A DNA stretch of 64,000 bases from Peptostreptococcaceae bacterium oral taxon 113 str. W5053 (GCA_000467935.1 KI259852.1:17817-81816); one strand, 5' to 3'; shown: positions 1 through 8,337, counted from the first letter of the stretch. Numbers and translations are program-made. The notes: generated from the letters alone by a model not told the origin.

Positions 1-1
1 A

Positions 2-940
2 ACCATTGAAAATGAACGAGATCGTAAGATGACTATTATGTTGACTCCGTTTATTCCGTGCGGAGCGAAATTGCCTGTATTCGCTATGTTTATCGCTATG
101 ATTTTCAACAATGCGGCATGGCTTGGACCAACCATTTATATTGTGGCCATCATTGCTGTTATCATCTCCGGAATTGTTTTAAAACAAACCAAAAGATTCC
201 AAGGAGATCCGGCACCTTTTGTTATGGAACTTCCCAGCTATAAATTACCCAGCCTGAAAGGCGTGTTGATTCATATGTGGGAAAAGGCTAAGAGCTTTAT
301 TAAAAAAGCCGGAAGCGTTATTTTGTTATCTTCTATCATTTTATGGTTATTACAACGTTTCAATTGGAGTTTTCAATTTGTGGGAGAAGACTTGGATCAA
401 AGTATTTTGGCTTCAATCGGCAATATCCTTCGATACCTCTTTATTCCTCTTGGATTCGGACAAAGTTGGGCACCGGCGGTGGCGGCGATTACCGGCTTGG
501 TAGCCAAAGAAGTGGTTGTTTCCACTTTTGCTACAGTGGGATCTGTCTACCCGATTATGTTTAGTAAAGTTACAGCTTTAAGTTTTATCGTATTTACAAT
601 GTTTGCAGCTCCTTGTTTTGCGGCGATTGGAGCAATGAAGAGAGAATTGGGTTCCAGAAAGGAACTGGGATTTGCTCTATTATTTCAAACAGGTGTGGCC
701 TATGTATCCGCTATGGTGGTCAATTTAGTTGGAAGTTTATTGCTTCGAGGAACGGATTGGGTAACTCCTGTGACAATGGATTATACGGTGATGGAGGAAA
801 TTTCTGAAGAGACGGAAATTCTTCCGGGAAATATTGTACTTTATGCTTTTGCGGGGATTATTATTATCGCTTTAATTGTTATGATTTTTAGCACATTTAA
901 AGCACGAGCTCGCTATAGAAGAGCAGGGAATAAAGCTTAA
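2..940 (+). CDS. feoB: Ferrous iron transport protein B (FeoB), C-terminal part, 5' end outside window
   Basis: FeoB is the GTP-gated inner-membrane channel for Fe(II) uptake. Only the last 312 or so codons are present; the reading frame is open from base 2, so the first ATG at 29 is internal and the gene starts before the window. What is visible is the multi-helix membrane domain, including the conserved stretches IPCGAKLPVF near the left edge, GLVAKEVVVSTFATVG, and APCFAAIGAMKRELGS. The cytoplasmic G domain is missing from view. The next gene is an FeoB-associated Cys-rich protein, which is the usual Clostridia-type arrangement. The assignment is secure. Confidence 0.95.
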   Translation, partial: TIENERDRKMTIMLTPFIPCGAKLPVFAMFIAMIFNNAAWLGPTIYIVAIIAVIISGIVLKQTKRFQGDPAPFVMELPSYKLPSLKGVLIHMWEKAKSFIKKAGSVILLSSIILWLLQRFNWSFQFVGEDLDQSILASIGNILRYLFIPLGFGQSWAPAVAAITGLVAKEVVVSTFATVGSVYPIMFSKVTALSFIVFTMFAAPCFAAIGAMKRELGSRKELGFALLFQTGVAYVSAMVVNLVGSLLLRGTDWVTPVTMDYTVMEEISEETEILPGNIVLYAFAGIIIIALIVMIFSTFKARARYRRAGNKA

Positions 941-973
941 TTTAAAAATGTGACACTAAAGAAGGGGGGAAGA

Positions 974-1135
974 ATGAAATTAATTGATATCGTGATTTAT
1001 TTTGTTGTAGCAGTTATCGTGATTGGCATTGTCTATCGTTTATATCGGAATAAAAAGAAAGGTGAAAACGCATGCGGTTGCGGTTGTTCCTCTTGTCATT
1101 CGTCAACCATGTGTCATAGCGATGAGAAAAAATAA
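974..1135 (+). CDS. FeoB-associated Cys-rich membrane protein
   Basis: A 53-residue protein with one N-terminal membrane segment (residues about 4-22) followed by a basic stop-transfer patch (RNKKKGE) and a cytoplasmic tail with five Cys in a CGCGCSSCHSSTMC pattern. This matches the small FeoB-associated Cys-rich family that follows feoB in many Firmicutes and is presumed to help iron transfer. I chose the ATG at 974 rather than the upstream codon at 950 because an AAGGGGGGA ribosome site lies just before it. The gene starts 33 bp after the feoB stop and is followed by a strong terminator, so it is the last gene of the feo operon. Confidence 0.8.
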   Translation: MKLIDIVIYFVVAVIVIGIVYRLYRNKKKGENACGCGCSSCHSSTMCHSDEKK

Positions 1136-1141
1136 GGTTTG

Positions 1142-1178
1142 AAAGGTTCGAAAAAATTTTTTCGAACCTTTTTTATTT
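1142..1178 (+). terminator. Rho-independent terminator of the feo operon
   Basis: A perfect 15-bp inverted repeat, AAAGGTTCGAAAAAA followed directly by its complement (1142-1156 and 1157-1171), runs into a T-rich tail. It lies 6 bp after the stop of the Cys-rich gene. Confidence 0.9.
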
Positions 1179-1246
1179 TTATATGAGATAACAGGGTATT
1201 TTAGTGATATAATAATAAGGTTAAAAAATATAGATGGAGTGAAAAT

Positions 1247-2617
1247 ATGGATAGGAGAGATTATTTATTACCCATGCCTTTTATTTTTACGGGGATGGTT
1301 AATATGATTTTATACAATATAGGATTGGGTTCAGAAAATTCAAGACTCAGACCGCTTATTTTTATTGTCTGTGGGGTTTTATATTTTTTGATGAGCTTTG
1401 AAATGGGACTAAAAAAACATTTGCTTCAAAGGGAAGCTTGGAAATTTTTTATAGTACCTTTATTGTGGTTTATATTTTACGGCTTGGCTTTTTATCGTTT
1501 CGGGGTACAAGGTATGATTCGGGACAGCTTTTTACGCTTTGGAGTTTTCTGTCTTAGCGCTTTTGCTGTGGGAATTTATATGGTACGTGATAAAAAGGAG
1601 CGAAGGGGATTTTTGTTAACGGAAAAACTATCTTGGTTATTAATGCCTACGGGAATTTTATATGTTTTGATGGCTAAATCGATGCACGGAGAATATTGGG
1701 CCAGAAATTTAGGTGCCATGACCTACATGGCTTTATCCTATACTTGGATGCCTGCCATGTTTGCCATTTTGATTAATTTTACCGTAGACGGATTTGCTCC
1801 TTTGGATTTTCATTTTGGGAAAGTACAATTTTCTTTGCCCGTTTTCTTTCGAATTCTTTTGGCTTTGTTTTTTTGGTTTGTCATTCAAGTGACCTCCACT
1901 CGAGGAGCAATTTTGGGTAGTCTCATATTTTTTGTCAGTCTTTTATTTTGGAATTTAGCCAAAGAAAAAGATAAAAAGAAAAAAAAGCGGATGAGCATTC
2001 TGTTGTTATTGATGATTGGATTTTTTGGAGGAATGAATCTTTCTTTTGTGCCGGAAGAATTTCACAGTGCAGAACGTATGGAAGGGATTGTTCATGGATT
2101 AAGCCAAGGAAAAGTGGAAACCTCTCAGAGGGGAATTCTTTCGGAGGAAGAAATTGAACAATTGGTTCAAGAATCTCAACCGTTACAAAACCCTTATTGG
2201 AAATCTAAGAATTTGATTACGGAAGACGGACAGCGTATGAATATCGGTGATCGAATGAGCCTGTATAAATTAGCGTTTGCAGAAATCAAAAGTCATCCTG
2301 TGAAAGGGATGGGAGCTTTTGGCTATCATGTGAAATATGGTCTATACCCCCACAATTTCATTTTGGAATGGATGACTGATTTAGGTATTGTTTCCGGCGG
2401 AATTTTAACTTTGGCTGTATTGATATTGATTTTGAGAATTTTTGTTGCAGCGCGCAAAGATCGAGATGTGGCTATGGTGATGATATTTATTTTAGGTCAC
2501 GGTCTCATGGTTTTGGTTTCCGGCAGTTATTTTGATATGCCGTTTTTATTCTTTGGCATGGGATATGGGCTCTATGTGAATCAAAGGGAACCAAAGAGTA
2601 AAAGGGAGATTCTTTAA
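1247..2617 (+). CDS. O-antigen ligase / Wzy-type polytopic membrane protein
   Basis: A 456-residue protein with about ten hydrophobic segments. It has the two hallmarks of the Wzy_C / O-antigen ligase superfamily: the TSTRGAILGS stretch in the middle, and a long periplasm-facing loop (about residues 270-360) that ends in KSHPVKGMGAFGYH and PHNFILEWMTDLGIVSG, where the catalytic His and Arg residues of the family sit. Such proteins join or polymerise lipid-linked glycans. No glycosyltransferase or capsule gene is next to it, so the substrate is unknown. ATG at 1247 has a GGAGTG ribosome site. The gene stands alone between the feo terminator and a weak hairpin. Confidence 0.75.
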   Translation: MDRRDYLLPMPFIFTGMVNMILYNIGLGSENSRLRPLIFIVCGVLYFLMSFEMGLKKHLLQREAWKFFIVPLLWFIFYGLAFYRFGVQGMIRDSFLRFGVFCLSAFAVGIYMVRDKKERRGFLLTEKLSWLLMPTGILYVLMAKSMHGEYWARNLGAMTYMALSYTWMPAMFAILINFTVDGFAPLDFHFGKVQFSLPVFFRILLALFFWFVIQVTSTRGAILGSLIFFVSLLFWNLAKEKDKKKKKRMSILLLLMIGFFGGMNLSFVPEEFHSAERMEGIVHGLSQGKVETSQRGILSEEEIEQLVQESQPLQNPYWKSKNLITEDGQRMNIGDRMSLYKLAFAEIKSHPVKGMGAFGYHVKYGLYPHNFILEWMTDLGIVSGGILTLAVLILILRIFVAARKDRDVAMVMIFILGHGLMVLVSGSYFDMPFLFFGMGYGLYVNQREPKSKREIL

Positions 2618-2640
2618 AATTTAAGCAAGTCATGAACAAA

Positions 2641-2672
2641 GAGGAGTCAAGGGCATTGGACTCCTCTTTACT
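2641..2672 (+). terminator. Probable terminator of the O-antigen-ligase-like gene
   Basis: GAGGAGTC (2641-2648) pairs with GACTCCTC (2659-2666) across a 10-nt loop, followed by a short T-rich run. It lies 24 bp after the stop codon. The tail is weak, so termination may be incomplete. Confidence 0.6.
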
Positions 2673-2677
2673 TTGCA

Positions 2678-2712
2678 CAAAAAAAGTACAACCTTTGTTA
2701 AAGATTGTACTT
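2678..2712 (-). terminator. Rho-independent terminator of the MarR gene
   Basis: Read on the minus strand, AAGTACAA (2712-2705) pairs with TTGTACTT (2691-2684) and is followed by a run of T. It sits 15 bp past the stop of the minus-strand regulator. It converges with the plus-strand hairpin at 2641. Confidence 0.8.
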
Positions 2713-2726
2713 AATATATACGCTTA

Positions 2727-3173
2727 CTATCTTAAATGCACTAGATCACTCAAGAAGGCAACAATTTGCTCCATGTGTTTAAAGACTTCTCGAGCTTCAT
2801 TTTCATCCAATTTGTGGATACTTTCTCCATAAAGATCTTCCAAAGTATCCACGATTTTGTTTAAAGTTCGTTTTCCTTTGGGGGAAAGAGATACAAAGAC
2901 GACTCGACGATCTTGTGTGCTTCTGGTTCGGGTCAAATAGCCATCAAGTTCCAACTTTTTACAGAGATTGGAAATATTGCCTCCTGCGATACCGAAATAA
3001 TCTCCAACCTCTCCAATCGTGCACTTTTTTTTAGTGTGGATATAGGATAGAACACGAAGTTGTAGAGAAGAAATATTGTACTGATCATAGATGGGAGATA
3101 ATAGTTTTTGAAAACTGTTTTCAATATCCCGAAAGGATGCCCAAGCCTGATTTTTTAAATCGATTAAACGCAT
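2727..3173 (-). CDS. MarR-family transcriptional regulator
   Basis: A 148-residue winged-helix DNA-binding protein. The MarR fold is seen in the middle third: LRVLSYIHTKKKCTIGEVGDYFGIAGGNISNLCKKLELDGYL is the helix-turn-helix region (about residues 40-80), and TRSTQDRRVVFVSLSPKGK is the wing with the family's DxRxxxxxLTxxG-like pattern. These proteins usually bind as dimers to palindromes and release on ligand or oxidant binding. ATG at 3173 is preceded by AAAAGGAG. The gene stands alone, divergent from nothing recognisable, next to the left edge of the acquired island. Its target is not evident; self-regulation is likely. Confidence 0.85.
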   Translation of the reverse strand: MRLIDLKNQAWASFRDIENSFQKLLSPIYDQYNISSLQLRVLSYIHTKKKCTIGEVGDYFGIAGGNISNLCKKLELDGYLTRTRSTQDRRVVFVSLSPKGKRTLNKIVDTLEDLYGESIHKLDENEAREVFKHMEQIVAFLSDLVHLR

Positions 3174-3212
3174 ATTTTTTTTCTCCTTTTCAATTTATCG
3201 ATTATACATATA

Positions 3213-3243
3213 TATATACTATCACACTATGGAAAGTTGTCAA
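3213..3243 (-). promoter_or_regulatory. Candidate promoter of the MarR gene
   Basis: On the minus strand there is a perfect TTGACA (3243-3238) and an AT-repeat with TATATA at 3218-3213. Spacing is 19 bp, or 17 bp to the poorer AGTATA. The alternating AT stretch is nearly palindromic and could also be the operator. Confidence 0.4.
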
Positions 3244-3318
3244 TAATGCTTTGCAATTATTTATTAAGAAAATTCTAGGATTGTCAAACATATGTGACAA
3301 AAATCATCCGGTTAAAAT

Positions 3319-3424
3319 CTAAGCTACATTCATGAAATATTCTTCTACTATTTCATTTGGTGTTTTAAATCCTAATACTCTTCTCGATATATCATTTGTT
3401 CTTATACTGTATCTTTCAAATGAT
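3319..3424 (-). pseudogene. IS30-family transposase, C-terminal fragment
   Basis: Read on the minus strand this encodes about 35 residues that end in ISRRVLGFKTPNEIVEEYF and a stop. This is the typical tail of IS30-type transposases (RRxLGFKTPxE). No upstream part of the gene remains; the reading frame is lost where IS3-type sequence begins near 3430. It is one of three transposase scraps at the left border of the RiPP island. Confidence 0.75.
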
Positions 3425-3450
3425 TTGCACTATACTTATAAAACTGGACA

Positions 3451-3756
3451 CATTATGTACTGTTTCATTCCGACCAAGGAGCTGAGTATACCGCTTTCGC
3501 ATTTCGCCAAATACTTGAGAAATGAAACGCTGTTCAATCCTACTCCAAGAAGGCTTATCCCTATGATAATGCATGTTGTGAAAGCTCTTTTCACCATATG
3601 AAACGGGAATTCATCCATCGTAAAACCTTTCGCACCTTAGAAGAATTACGCCTTTGTTGCTTCGAGTACATTAATCGTCACAACTCAAAACGCCCTCACT
3701 CTGCACCTGGTGATTACACATTGGATGAAATAGAAGAATTTTACATGGAAAGGTAG
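3451..3756 (+). pseudogene. IS3-family transposase (OrfB), C-terminal fragment with in-frame stop
   Basis: The frame through 3466 reads HSDQGAEYTAFAF, then KKAYPYDNACCES, then FEYINRHNSKRPHSAPGDYT. These are the DDE integrase-core motifs of IS3-type OrfB; the YPYDNA..ES block carries the catalytic Glu. A TGA codon at 3523-3525 interrupts the frame and the N-terminal two thirds are absent. It is therefore a dead remnant. It is fused head-on to the IS30 scrap on its left. Confidence 0.8.
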
Positions 3757-3764
3757 GCTAAATC

Positions 3765-3960
3765 TTTCTTTCCTTAAAATCATGTTGTAAATTTGTGTCC
3801 ATTTGACTATGTTGCAATTATCATATTTTATTGCATATTCAATAAATTTCTGACAAAATTTGTTATACTTGTTTTCATAGAAAGCCTCTCTCTGATAATT
3901 TCGGTTTGTCGTTAAACTCATTTTACCGGATGGCTTTCTATTTTTTTCGTTTTTTGTCAC
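3765..3960 (-). pseudogene. N-terminal scrap of a transposase resembling the remnant at 12.1-12.7 kb
   Basis: The minus-strand frame (start codon near 3960) contains YQREAFYENKYNKFCQKFIEYAIKYD, given here by its ends: the stretch begins at about 3895 and ends at about 3815. It resembles RKALYEYY..RYLSHALKTRYYAVK in the transposase remnant on the right side of the island (minus strand, near 12.69 kb). The nucleotide stretch TTCATAGAAAGCCT at about 3877 also matches TTCATAGAGAGCCT at about 12690. The similarity is by eye and short; homology is likely but not proven. Confidence 0.4.
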
Positions 3961-4010
3961 ATATCTATTATATTTTAATAATATTTAACAATCTTAAATC
4001 ACAGTGGAAC

Positions 4011-4039
4011 TTGACGCCGAGGGAAAGTGATTATACAAT
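4011..4039 (+). promoter_or_regulatory. Sigma-A-type promoter of the RiPP operon
   Basis: TTGACG (4011-4016), a 17-bp spacer, and TACAAT (4034-4039) form a near-consensus promoter. The predicted transcript would start about 20 bp before the ribosome site of the first radical SAM gene. There is no other good promoter between the transposase scraps and this gene. Confidence 0.75.
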
Positions 4040-4067
4040 AATAATTATTATAATACGAAGGAGGCAT

Positions 4068-5516
4068 ATGATTAATGTTTTAGTTAATCATATAAGGTGT
4101 AAGATGATAATTAAAAAAAAGAAAAAAAGGTTAATAAAAGTTAATACAAAAGATGGTAAAGTCTTATATCTTGTTGAACCTGGGTATTTTTTCAATGAAG
4201 ATGTATTTTTGATATATAGCCAAATTGAAGATGAAATAGAGTATGAAGATTTGAAATCATGGATGATGAGTCATTATTTTGGAGGTAGTGAAATTATTGA
4301 ATTAAAACTAAATTCTACTTTGAAATTATTAAAAGATAAAAATTTGATAGAATATCAAGATAAAAACTATTCTAAATCAAATATAATGGTAAAGAAAGAA
4401 GTTGATTTAGTTGATGAGTACGATTTTTATCCTATAACTCAAATTGATATTATAATAACAAAAACATGCAACTATAACTGCAAACATTGCTTTATTAATT
4501 TTGAAAATGATGTTGAAGTAAGTTTTGATTGTGATAAATGGATTGATATTTGCGATAAGTTGATTGGTAGAGGTTTGCAATCAGTAGTAATTACTGGTGG
4601 AGAGCCATTAACTATAGATTATCTATCAAAATTAATAATTTTTTTAACAAGAAAAGGCGTTAGAATAATGTTGCTTTCTAATGGATATTTAATTGATAAA
4701 AAATTTATTGAGGAAATTTTACCTTATAAATCACTGATAACTATTCAAATTAGTTTGGATGGCAGTTCAGAAGAATCGCATGATTATCAAAGAAATAAAA
4801 AAGGTTCCTTTCAAAAGACAATCAATAATATAAAATTATTAACAGATAAAGGGTTTAAAGTTGTCTTGGCGATGGTTGTGAGTGAAGTTAATTATAACGA
4901 TATTATAGATGGAAGTATGTTTAATTTAGCAAAAGATTTGGATGTATTAATGTTGGGAATCACAACGAGTATTATTATGACAGGAAATGCAAAAACAAGC
5001 AATTTACAAAGAATTAGCCAAGAAAAAACAATTGAGATTGTCAAATTTGTTCATAACTATGATTTTGACGATACATTTCCTAAAGTAGTAATAAGTGGAC
5101 CACCATCTTTAACGCCAGAAAAGTCAGTAAATAATTTAGATATTGATAGACCTCGTTGTCGAAGAGGAATTAATTCATTTGCAATTAGGCCTGATGGAAA
5201 TGTGGTTACATGTTCTGATTTTGCTGAGATAAATTACAATGAATATAACTATGGGAATGTATTTAAGGATGAATTGGATGACATAATTGGTAAGGCATCA
5301 AAAATACAGAAAAAGATTATGGAAAGATATAAAAAAATTAAAGGTATTTGTTCGATTTGTAAGGAATTGCGACATTGTGGGGGGGCTTGCCGTGCAGATT
5401 CATATGCTAAATATGGTGATATTTTGTCACCGTATCCGTTGTGTCAAATTATGTATGAGAAAGGATTATTTCCTAAAGAGATGATTGATTATAAGAGATC
5501 ATATAAACTTTTTTGA
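4068..5516 (+). CDS. Radical SAM/SPASM peptide-modifying enzyme (first)
   Basis: A 482-residue radical S-adenosylmethionine enzyme, probably modifying the small peptide encoded just downstream. Seen: an N-terminal region (about residues 25-100) with the look of a PqqD-like precursor-recognition domain; the [4Fe-4S]/SAM motif C134-x3-C138-x2-C141 (CNYNCKHC); the GGEP motif; and a C-terminal SPASM domain with Cys at 364, 382, 428, 431, 437, 441 and 459, matching the CX2CX5CX3C pattern that binds two auxiliary clusters. Related SPASM enzymes make thioether or C-C crosslinks in RiPPs. I chose ATG 4068 because AAGGAGG lies 5 bp upstream; the open frame runs back to 3906 but lacks a ribosome site. 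The gene is very AT-rich compared with the core genes. The exact reaction is unknown. Confidence 0.85.
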   Translation: MINVLVNHIRCKMIIKKKKKRLIKVNTKDGKVLYLVEPGYFFNEDVFLIYSQIEDEIEYEDLKSWMMSHYFGGSEIIELKLNSTLKLLKDKNLIEYQDKNYSKSNIMVKKEVDLVDEYDFYPITQIDIIITKTCNYNCKHCFINFENDVEVSFDCDKWIDICDKLIGRGLQSVVITGGEPLTIDYLSKLIIFLTRKGVRIMLLSNGYLIDKKFIEEILPYKSLITIQISLDGSSEESHDYQRNKKGSFQKTINNIKLLTDKGFKVVLAMVVSEVNYNDIIDGSMFNLAKDLDVLMLGITTSIIMTGNAKTSNLQRISQEKTIEIVKFVHNYDFDDTFPKVVISGPPSLTPEKSVNNLDIDRPRCRRGINSFAIRPDGNVVTCSDFAEINYNEYNYGNVFKDELDDIIGKASKIQKKIMERYKKIKGICSICKELRHCGGACRADSYAKYGDILSPYPLCQIMYEKGLFPKEMIDYKRSYKLF

Positions 5517-5623
5517 ATAAGAATGTTTTATGTTTTGATAGATTAAATTATAGAAAAGAAAAAATAAATTAAAATTTGCGAGAAACTTTTTAAGTTTAAG
5601 AAATGTCCCGTTTGAAGCTGCTT

Positions 5624-5637
5624 ATGGGGTTCCCCAT
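5624..5637. promoter_or_regulatory. 14-bp perfect palindrome upstream of the precursor gene
   Basis: ATGGGG-TT-CCCCAT is the only GC-rich stretch in the AT-rich spacer between the first radical SAM gene and the precursor peptide. It lies about 25 bp before the precursor ribosome site. It could be an operator or the stem of a leader hairpin; a nearby AAATGTCCC (5601) adds a weak second arm. Function is not established. Confidence 0.4.
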
Positions 5638-5675
5638 TTGCATATATAAAATTTATTTGTAAGGAGGTGAATTGA

Positions 5676-5804
5676 ATGAAAATTGTAAATGAAACTGTTG
5701 AAATTGTAAACGATGTTATTTCAATCGAAGAATTTTCGCCAGAGTTTTATGATTGTGAAGCTGATGGCGGTTGTGGTAATGGGCATATTCATGAATGTAA
5801 GTGA
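5676..5804 (+). CDS. Candidate RiPP precursor peptide (42 aa, Cys-rich C-terminus)
   Basis: A 42-codon gene that standard length cut-offs miss. It has the best ribosome site in the island, AAGGAGGTGA at 5661-5670, five bases before the ATG. The N-terminal half (residues 1-26) is acidic and aliphatic, with a quasi-repeat (KIVNETVEIVNDV), as in leader peptides. The C-terminal part, from about residue 24, is FYDCEADGGCGNGHIHECK, with Cys 27, 33 and 41, four Gly and two His: a typical modified core. It lies between two radical SAM/SPASM genes and is followed after 16 bp by a perfect hairpin. No peptide family was recognised. Expected chemistry is Cys-centred crosslinking (inference); the leader/core boundary is not known. 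Confidence 0.75.
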   Translation: MKIVNETVEIVNDVISIEEFSPEFYDCEADGGCGNGHIHECK

Positions 5805-5820
5805 TGTTAAAGTGAAAGGG

Positions 5821-5864
5821 TACATAGTAAGATTATTGCCTTAAGGCAATAATCTTACTATGTA
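5821..5864 (+). terminator. Perfect 20-bp stem-loop after the precursor gene (partial terminator or mRNA-stabilising hairpin)
   Basis: The arms 5821-5840 and 5845-5864 are exact reverse complements with a TTAA loop. There is no T-run behind it, so it is not a classical full terminator. In many peptide loci such a hairpin protects the short precursor mRNA and lets only some polymerase read into the enzyme genes, giving excess precursor over enzymes. That role is inferred from position. Confidence 0.75.
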
Positions 5865-5963
5865 AACAATTGTACTATATGAAGATTACATCATGAATCA
5901 ATTATAATGTCGAGTTATTTAAAAATTTTTGTACTAGTTTAGCTATGGAGTGCAGAGAATAAA

Positions 5964-6689
5964 ATGAATATTAATAATTTTTTTAAAAATAATAAAAAAG
6001 AAATTGATTATTTACATAATTTCATAAAGAATACACTTATTAAAATTGGCGTTGAATTTGAAAAAGAGAGAGATTTTTGGGAATATGGGAATACCTTGCT
6101 TTCAATTTATTATTCTTGTAAGTCTGTAAAAATATATACATTAACTGATGCTATGATAGAAATATTTACTCATAAATATTCTTCGAAATTTTTTCCTGAA
6201 CTTACTCATTCGACGTATGAACAGTATAGGGATTATTTTGATTCGCAATATAGAGCAGTTATTAATGAAATAACAAAAATGAATATTAGTGATATCAAAA
6301 TATGTGATTTTGGGTGTGGAATTGCACATTTAGGTTTGGTTTTGGTAGAAATAGGAAAGGTGTCGCAATATGTAGGATGTGATAATAATGATTATATTAT
6401 TAAATTGAACGAATTATTAGTAGAAAATTATTCTAATAATAGTCATAAAATGAAATTTGTTAACACTTCTCTAAAAAGTGTAGATAGTGTGGATATTGAT
6501 GTATGGATATTTTTTAATATAATTAAACATTTCACTAATGTGGAAATTAATAAATGGATAGAATGGGTGAAGATACAAAAAAGTAAAGTTATTATACAGG
6601 ACAATGACAAAATATTAAATAAAATTAATACTATCCTTAACGAGAATAGTGTTAATTTTATTTATGATGGTGGATTTATAATATTGTAG
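5964..6689 (+). CDS. Class I SAM-dependent methyltransferase-like protein of the RiPP locus
   Basis: A 241-residue protein. Residues about 113-128 (CDFGCGIAHLGLVL, with D115-F-G-C-G119) form motif I of the Rossmann-fold methyltransferases, followed by an acidic loop-end (VGCDNNDY) typical of motif II. The N-terminal 110 residues are helical and have no recognised domain. It could methylate the peptide, for example at a carboxylate or amide, but the target is not visible. The start at 5964 has only a weak GGAG site, consistent with lower expression than the precursor. It ends 22 bp before the second radical SAM gene. It could be a structural paralogue without catalysis. Confidence 0.6.
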   Translation: MNINNFFKNNKKEIDYLHNFIKNTLIKIGVEFEKERDFWEYGNTLLSIYYSCKSVKIYTLTDAMIEIFTHKYSSKFFPELTHSTYEQYRDYFDSQYRAVINEITKMNISDIKICDFGCGIAHLGLVLVEIGKVSQYVGCDNNDYIIKLNELLVENYSNNSHKMKFVNTSLKSVDSVDIDVWIFFNIIKHFTNVEINKWIEWVKIQKSKVIIQDNDKILNKINTILNENSVNFIYDGGFIIL

Positions 6690-6711
6690 ATAGCATTAGA
6701 ATAATATTGAA

Positions 6712-8337
6712 ATGAAGATTAGAAAAATAGGATCTTTTGCAATTAAAATGTATGAAAATACTTTATTAGTAGATAGACTACGGAGAGTTGAATATATGTT
6801 CAAGTATAGAGAAAATGTTATTGGTGTTATTTATTCATGTAGATATAGATATGATGATAAAAAAAATGAATTAATGGTTTTTGTTAATAATAAGTATTAT
6901 CTATTGAAGAATAATTCAATAGATGTATTTAAATTACTATTAAGTCCATATATTTATAATAGAAGCAATTTAATTTGTAGTCTTTCATGGGAAGTAGTAG
7001 AACAAAATCTTGAGTTTTTATTTCAGATCGGAATAGCTGATATAGCTGGAAATAAAAAATTAGTATGGAATAAGGATTTATTGTTGGTTTCAGATAAATT
7101 TGGAAATGGGTTGATTTCTCTATTTACTAAGGAGTTTTATTTATTAAAAGGTGAGACTATGAACTCTTTTATGAGTCGAAATTTACAAATACTTTCATTA
7201 GAAGAAAAAGAAAACCTTTTACTAAACAATATCTTAAAGTATGAAACTGAATTTAAGCAAATTAATGCTATTTCTGATCGTTACGTATATTATATTGTTT
7301 TATCTTATGCTTGCAATCTTAATTGTACTTATTGCTTTCAAAAACAAAGGGTGATTATTAAGGGTAAAGATGATATAAATATATTAGACATAATTGATCG
7401 AATTATATTAAGCCATAGTGAACAGGAAAGTATAATATTAACTTTCTATGGAGGAGAGTCGCTTTTGCAAGAAAATTTTACAATGATAAAAAAAATAGTT
7501 AATAAATATATTGAAAAAAATATAAAATTTAGGATCATTACAAATGGTGTTAATTTGAGTCTTTTTAAAAATAAATTATTTGAAACCTTTTTGAAAATCA
7601 ATAGATATATTATTACAATTGATGGTGATAAGGAAATACATAATTCGAGGCGTAGGACAATGAGTGAAAAAGGTTCTTTTGACAGAATAATTAGTGGAAT
7701 AAAAGAATTAGTTAAATATAGGATGAATGTAACGATTCGAATTAATATTGATAAAGGTAATTACCAAAATATTACAAAAGTTATCAAATATATACAAAGG
7801 CTTGATAAAACTGAAAAATATATTCAAATAGATATACATCCTGTTTCATACAATGCTGAACCAACAAAAGAAGATTCTATGAATATTCATTATATGTATA
7901 ATATATTAAAAAAAATAAGACAAGATAATATCAAAAATGTTTATTTTTATGATAAATTTATTCAATATTGTTATTATTTAATGAAAAATAATTATTTTTA
8001 TAGCAATGAAATAAAAGATTGTTTTATTGATAGAGTTTTATTGATAGATCCATCTGGCAAGTTATATGCTTGTAATGAGGCGAATGGAATAGAGAGGTTT
8101 CAGAAGGAGTTGGAAGTTGGTAATAGGACGCCTACTATTATTAATTATTTTGACGGTTGTGTAGACAAATGTCATTTTTTTAAACTATGTTTAGGTGGAT
8201 GTCCATTAAATCGTGTTAACAATCGAGGATTTAGTATAGAAAGCTGTGAAAAGAAGAAGTTGTACAGTACAATATTAACTGAAATTTTTGATGAAAATTT
8301 GTCAGAAACATATGGATGGGTTAAAAAATGTATTTAA
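6712..8337 (+). CDS. Radical SAM/SPASM peptide-modifying enzyme (second)
   Basis: A 541-residue radical SAM enzyme, larger than and only distantly similar to the first one. The N-terminal 190 or so residues contain a small-domain region (about 55-115) that may recognise the leader peptide. The SAM/Fe-S motif is C201-x3-C205-x2-C208 (CNLNCTYC), followed by YGGES. A SPASM-like tail carries Cys at 437, 454, 483, 487, 493, 497 and 512; note CX3CX5CX3C instead of CX2CX5CX3C. No clear ribosome site precedes ATG 6712, so translation may depend on the upstream methyltransferase gene. Its stop overlaps the start of the protease gene by 10 bp, showing one operon. Two different SPASM enzymes for one short peptide suggest two successive modifications. 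Confidence 0.85.
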   Translation: MKIRKIGSFAIKMYENTLLVDRLRRVEYMFKYRENVIGVIYSCRYRYDDKKNELMVFVNNKYYLLKNNSIDVFKLLLSPYIYNRSNLICSLSWEVVEQNLEFLFQIGIADIAGNKKLVWNKDLLLVSDKFGNGLISLFTKEFYLLKGETMNSFMSRNLQILSLEEKENLLLNNILKYETEFKQINAISDRYVYYIVLSYACNLNCTYCFQKQRVIIKGKDDINILDIIDRIILSHSEQESIILTFYGGESLLQENFTMIKKIVNKYIEKNIKFRIITNGVNLSLFKNKLFETFLKINRYIITIDGDKEIHNSRRRTMSEKGSFDRIISGIKELVKYRMNVTIRINIDKGNYQNITKVIKYIQRLDKTEKYIQIDIHPVSYNAEPTKEDSMNIHYMYNILKKIRQDNIKNVYFYDKFIQYCYYLMKNNYFYSNEIKDCFIDRVLLIDPSGKLYACNEANGIERFQKELEVGNRTPTIINYFDGCVDKCHFFKLCLGGCPLNRVNNRGFSIESCEKKKLYSTILTEIFDENLSETYGWVKKCI

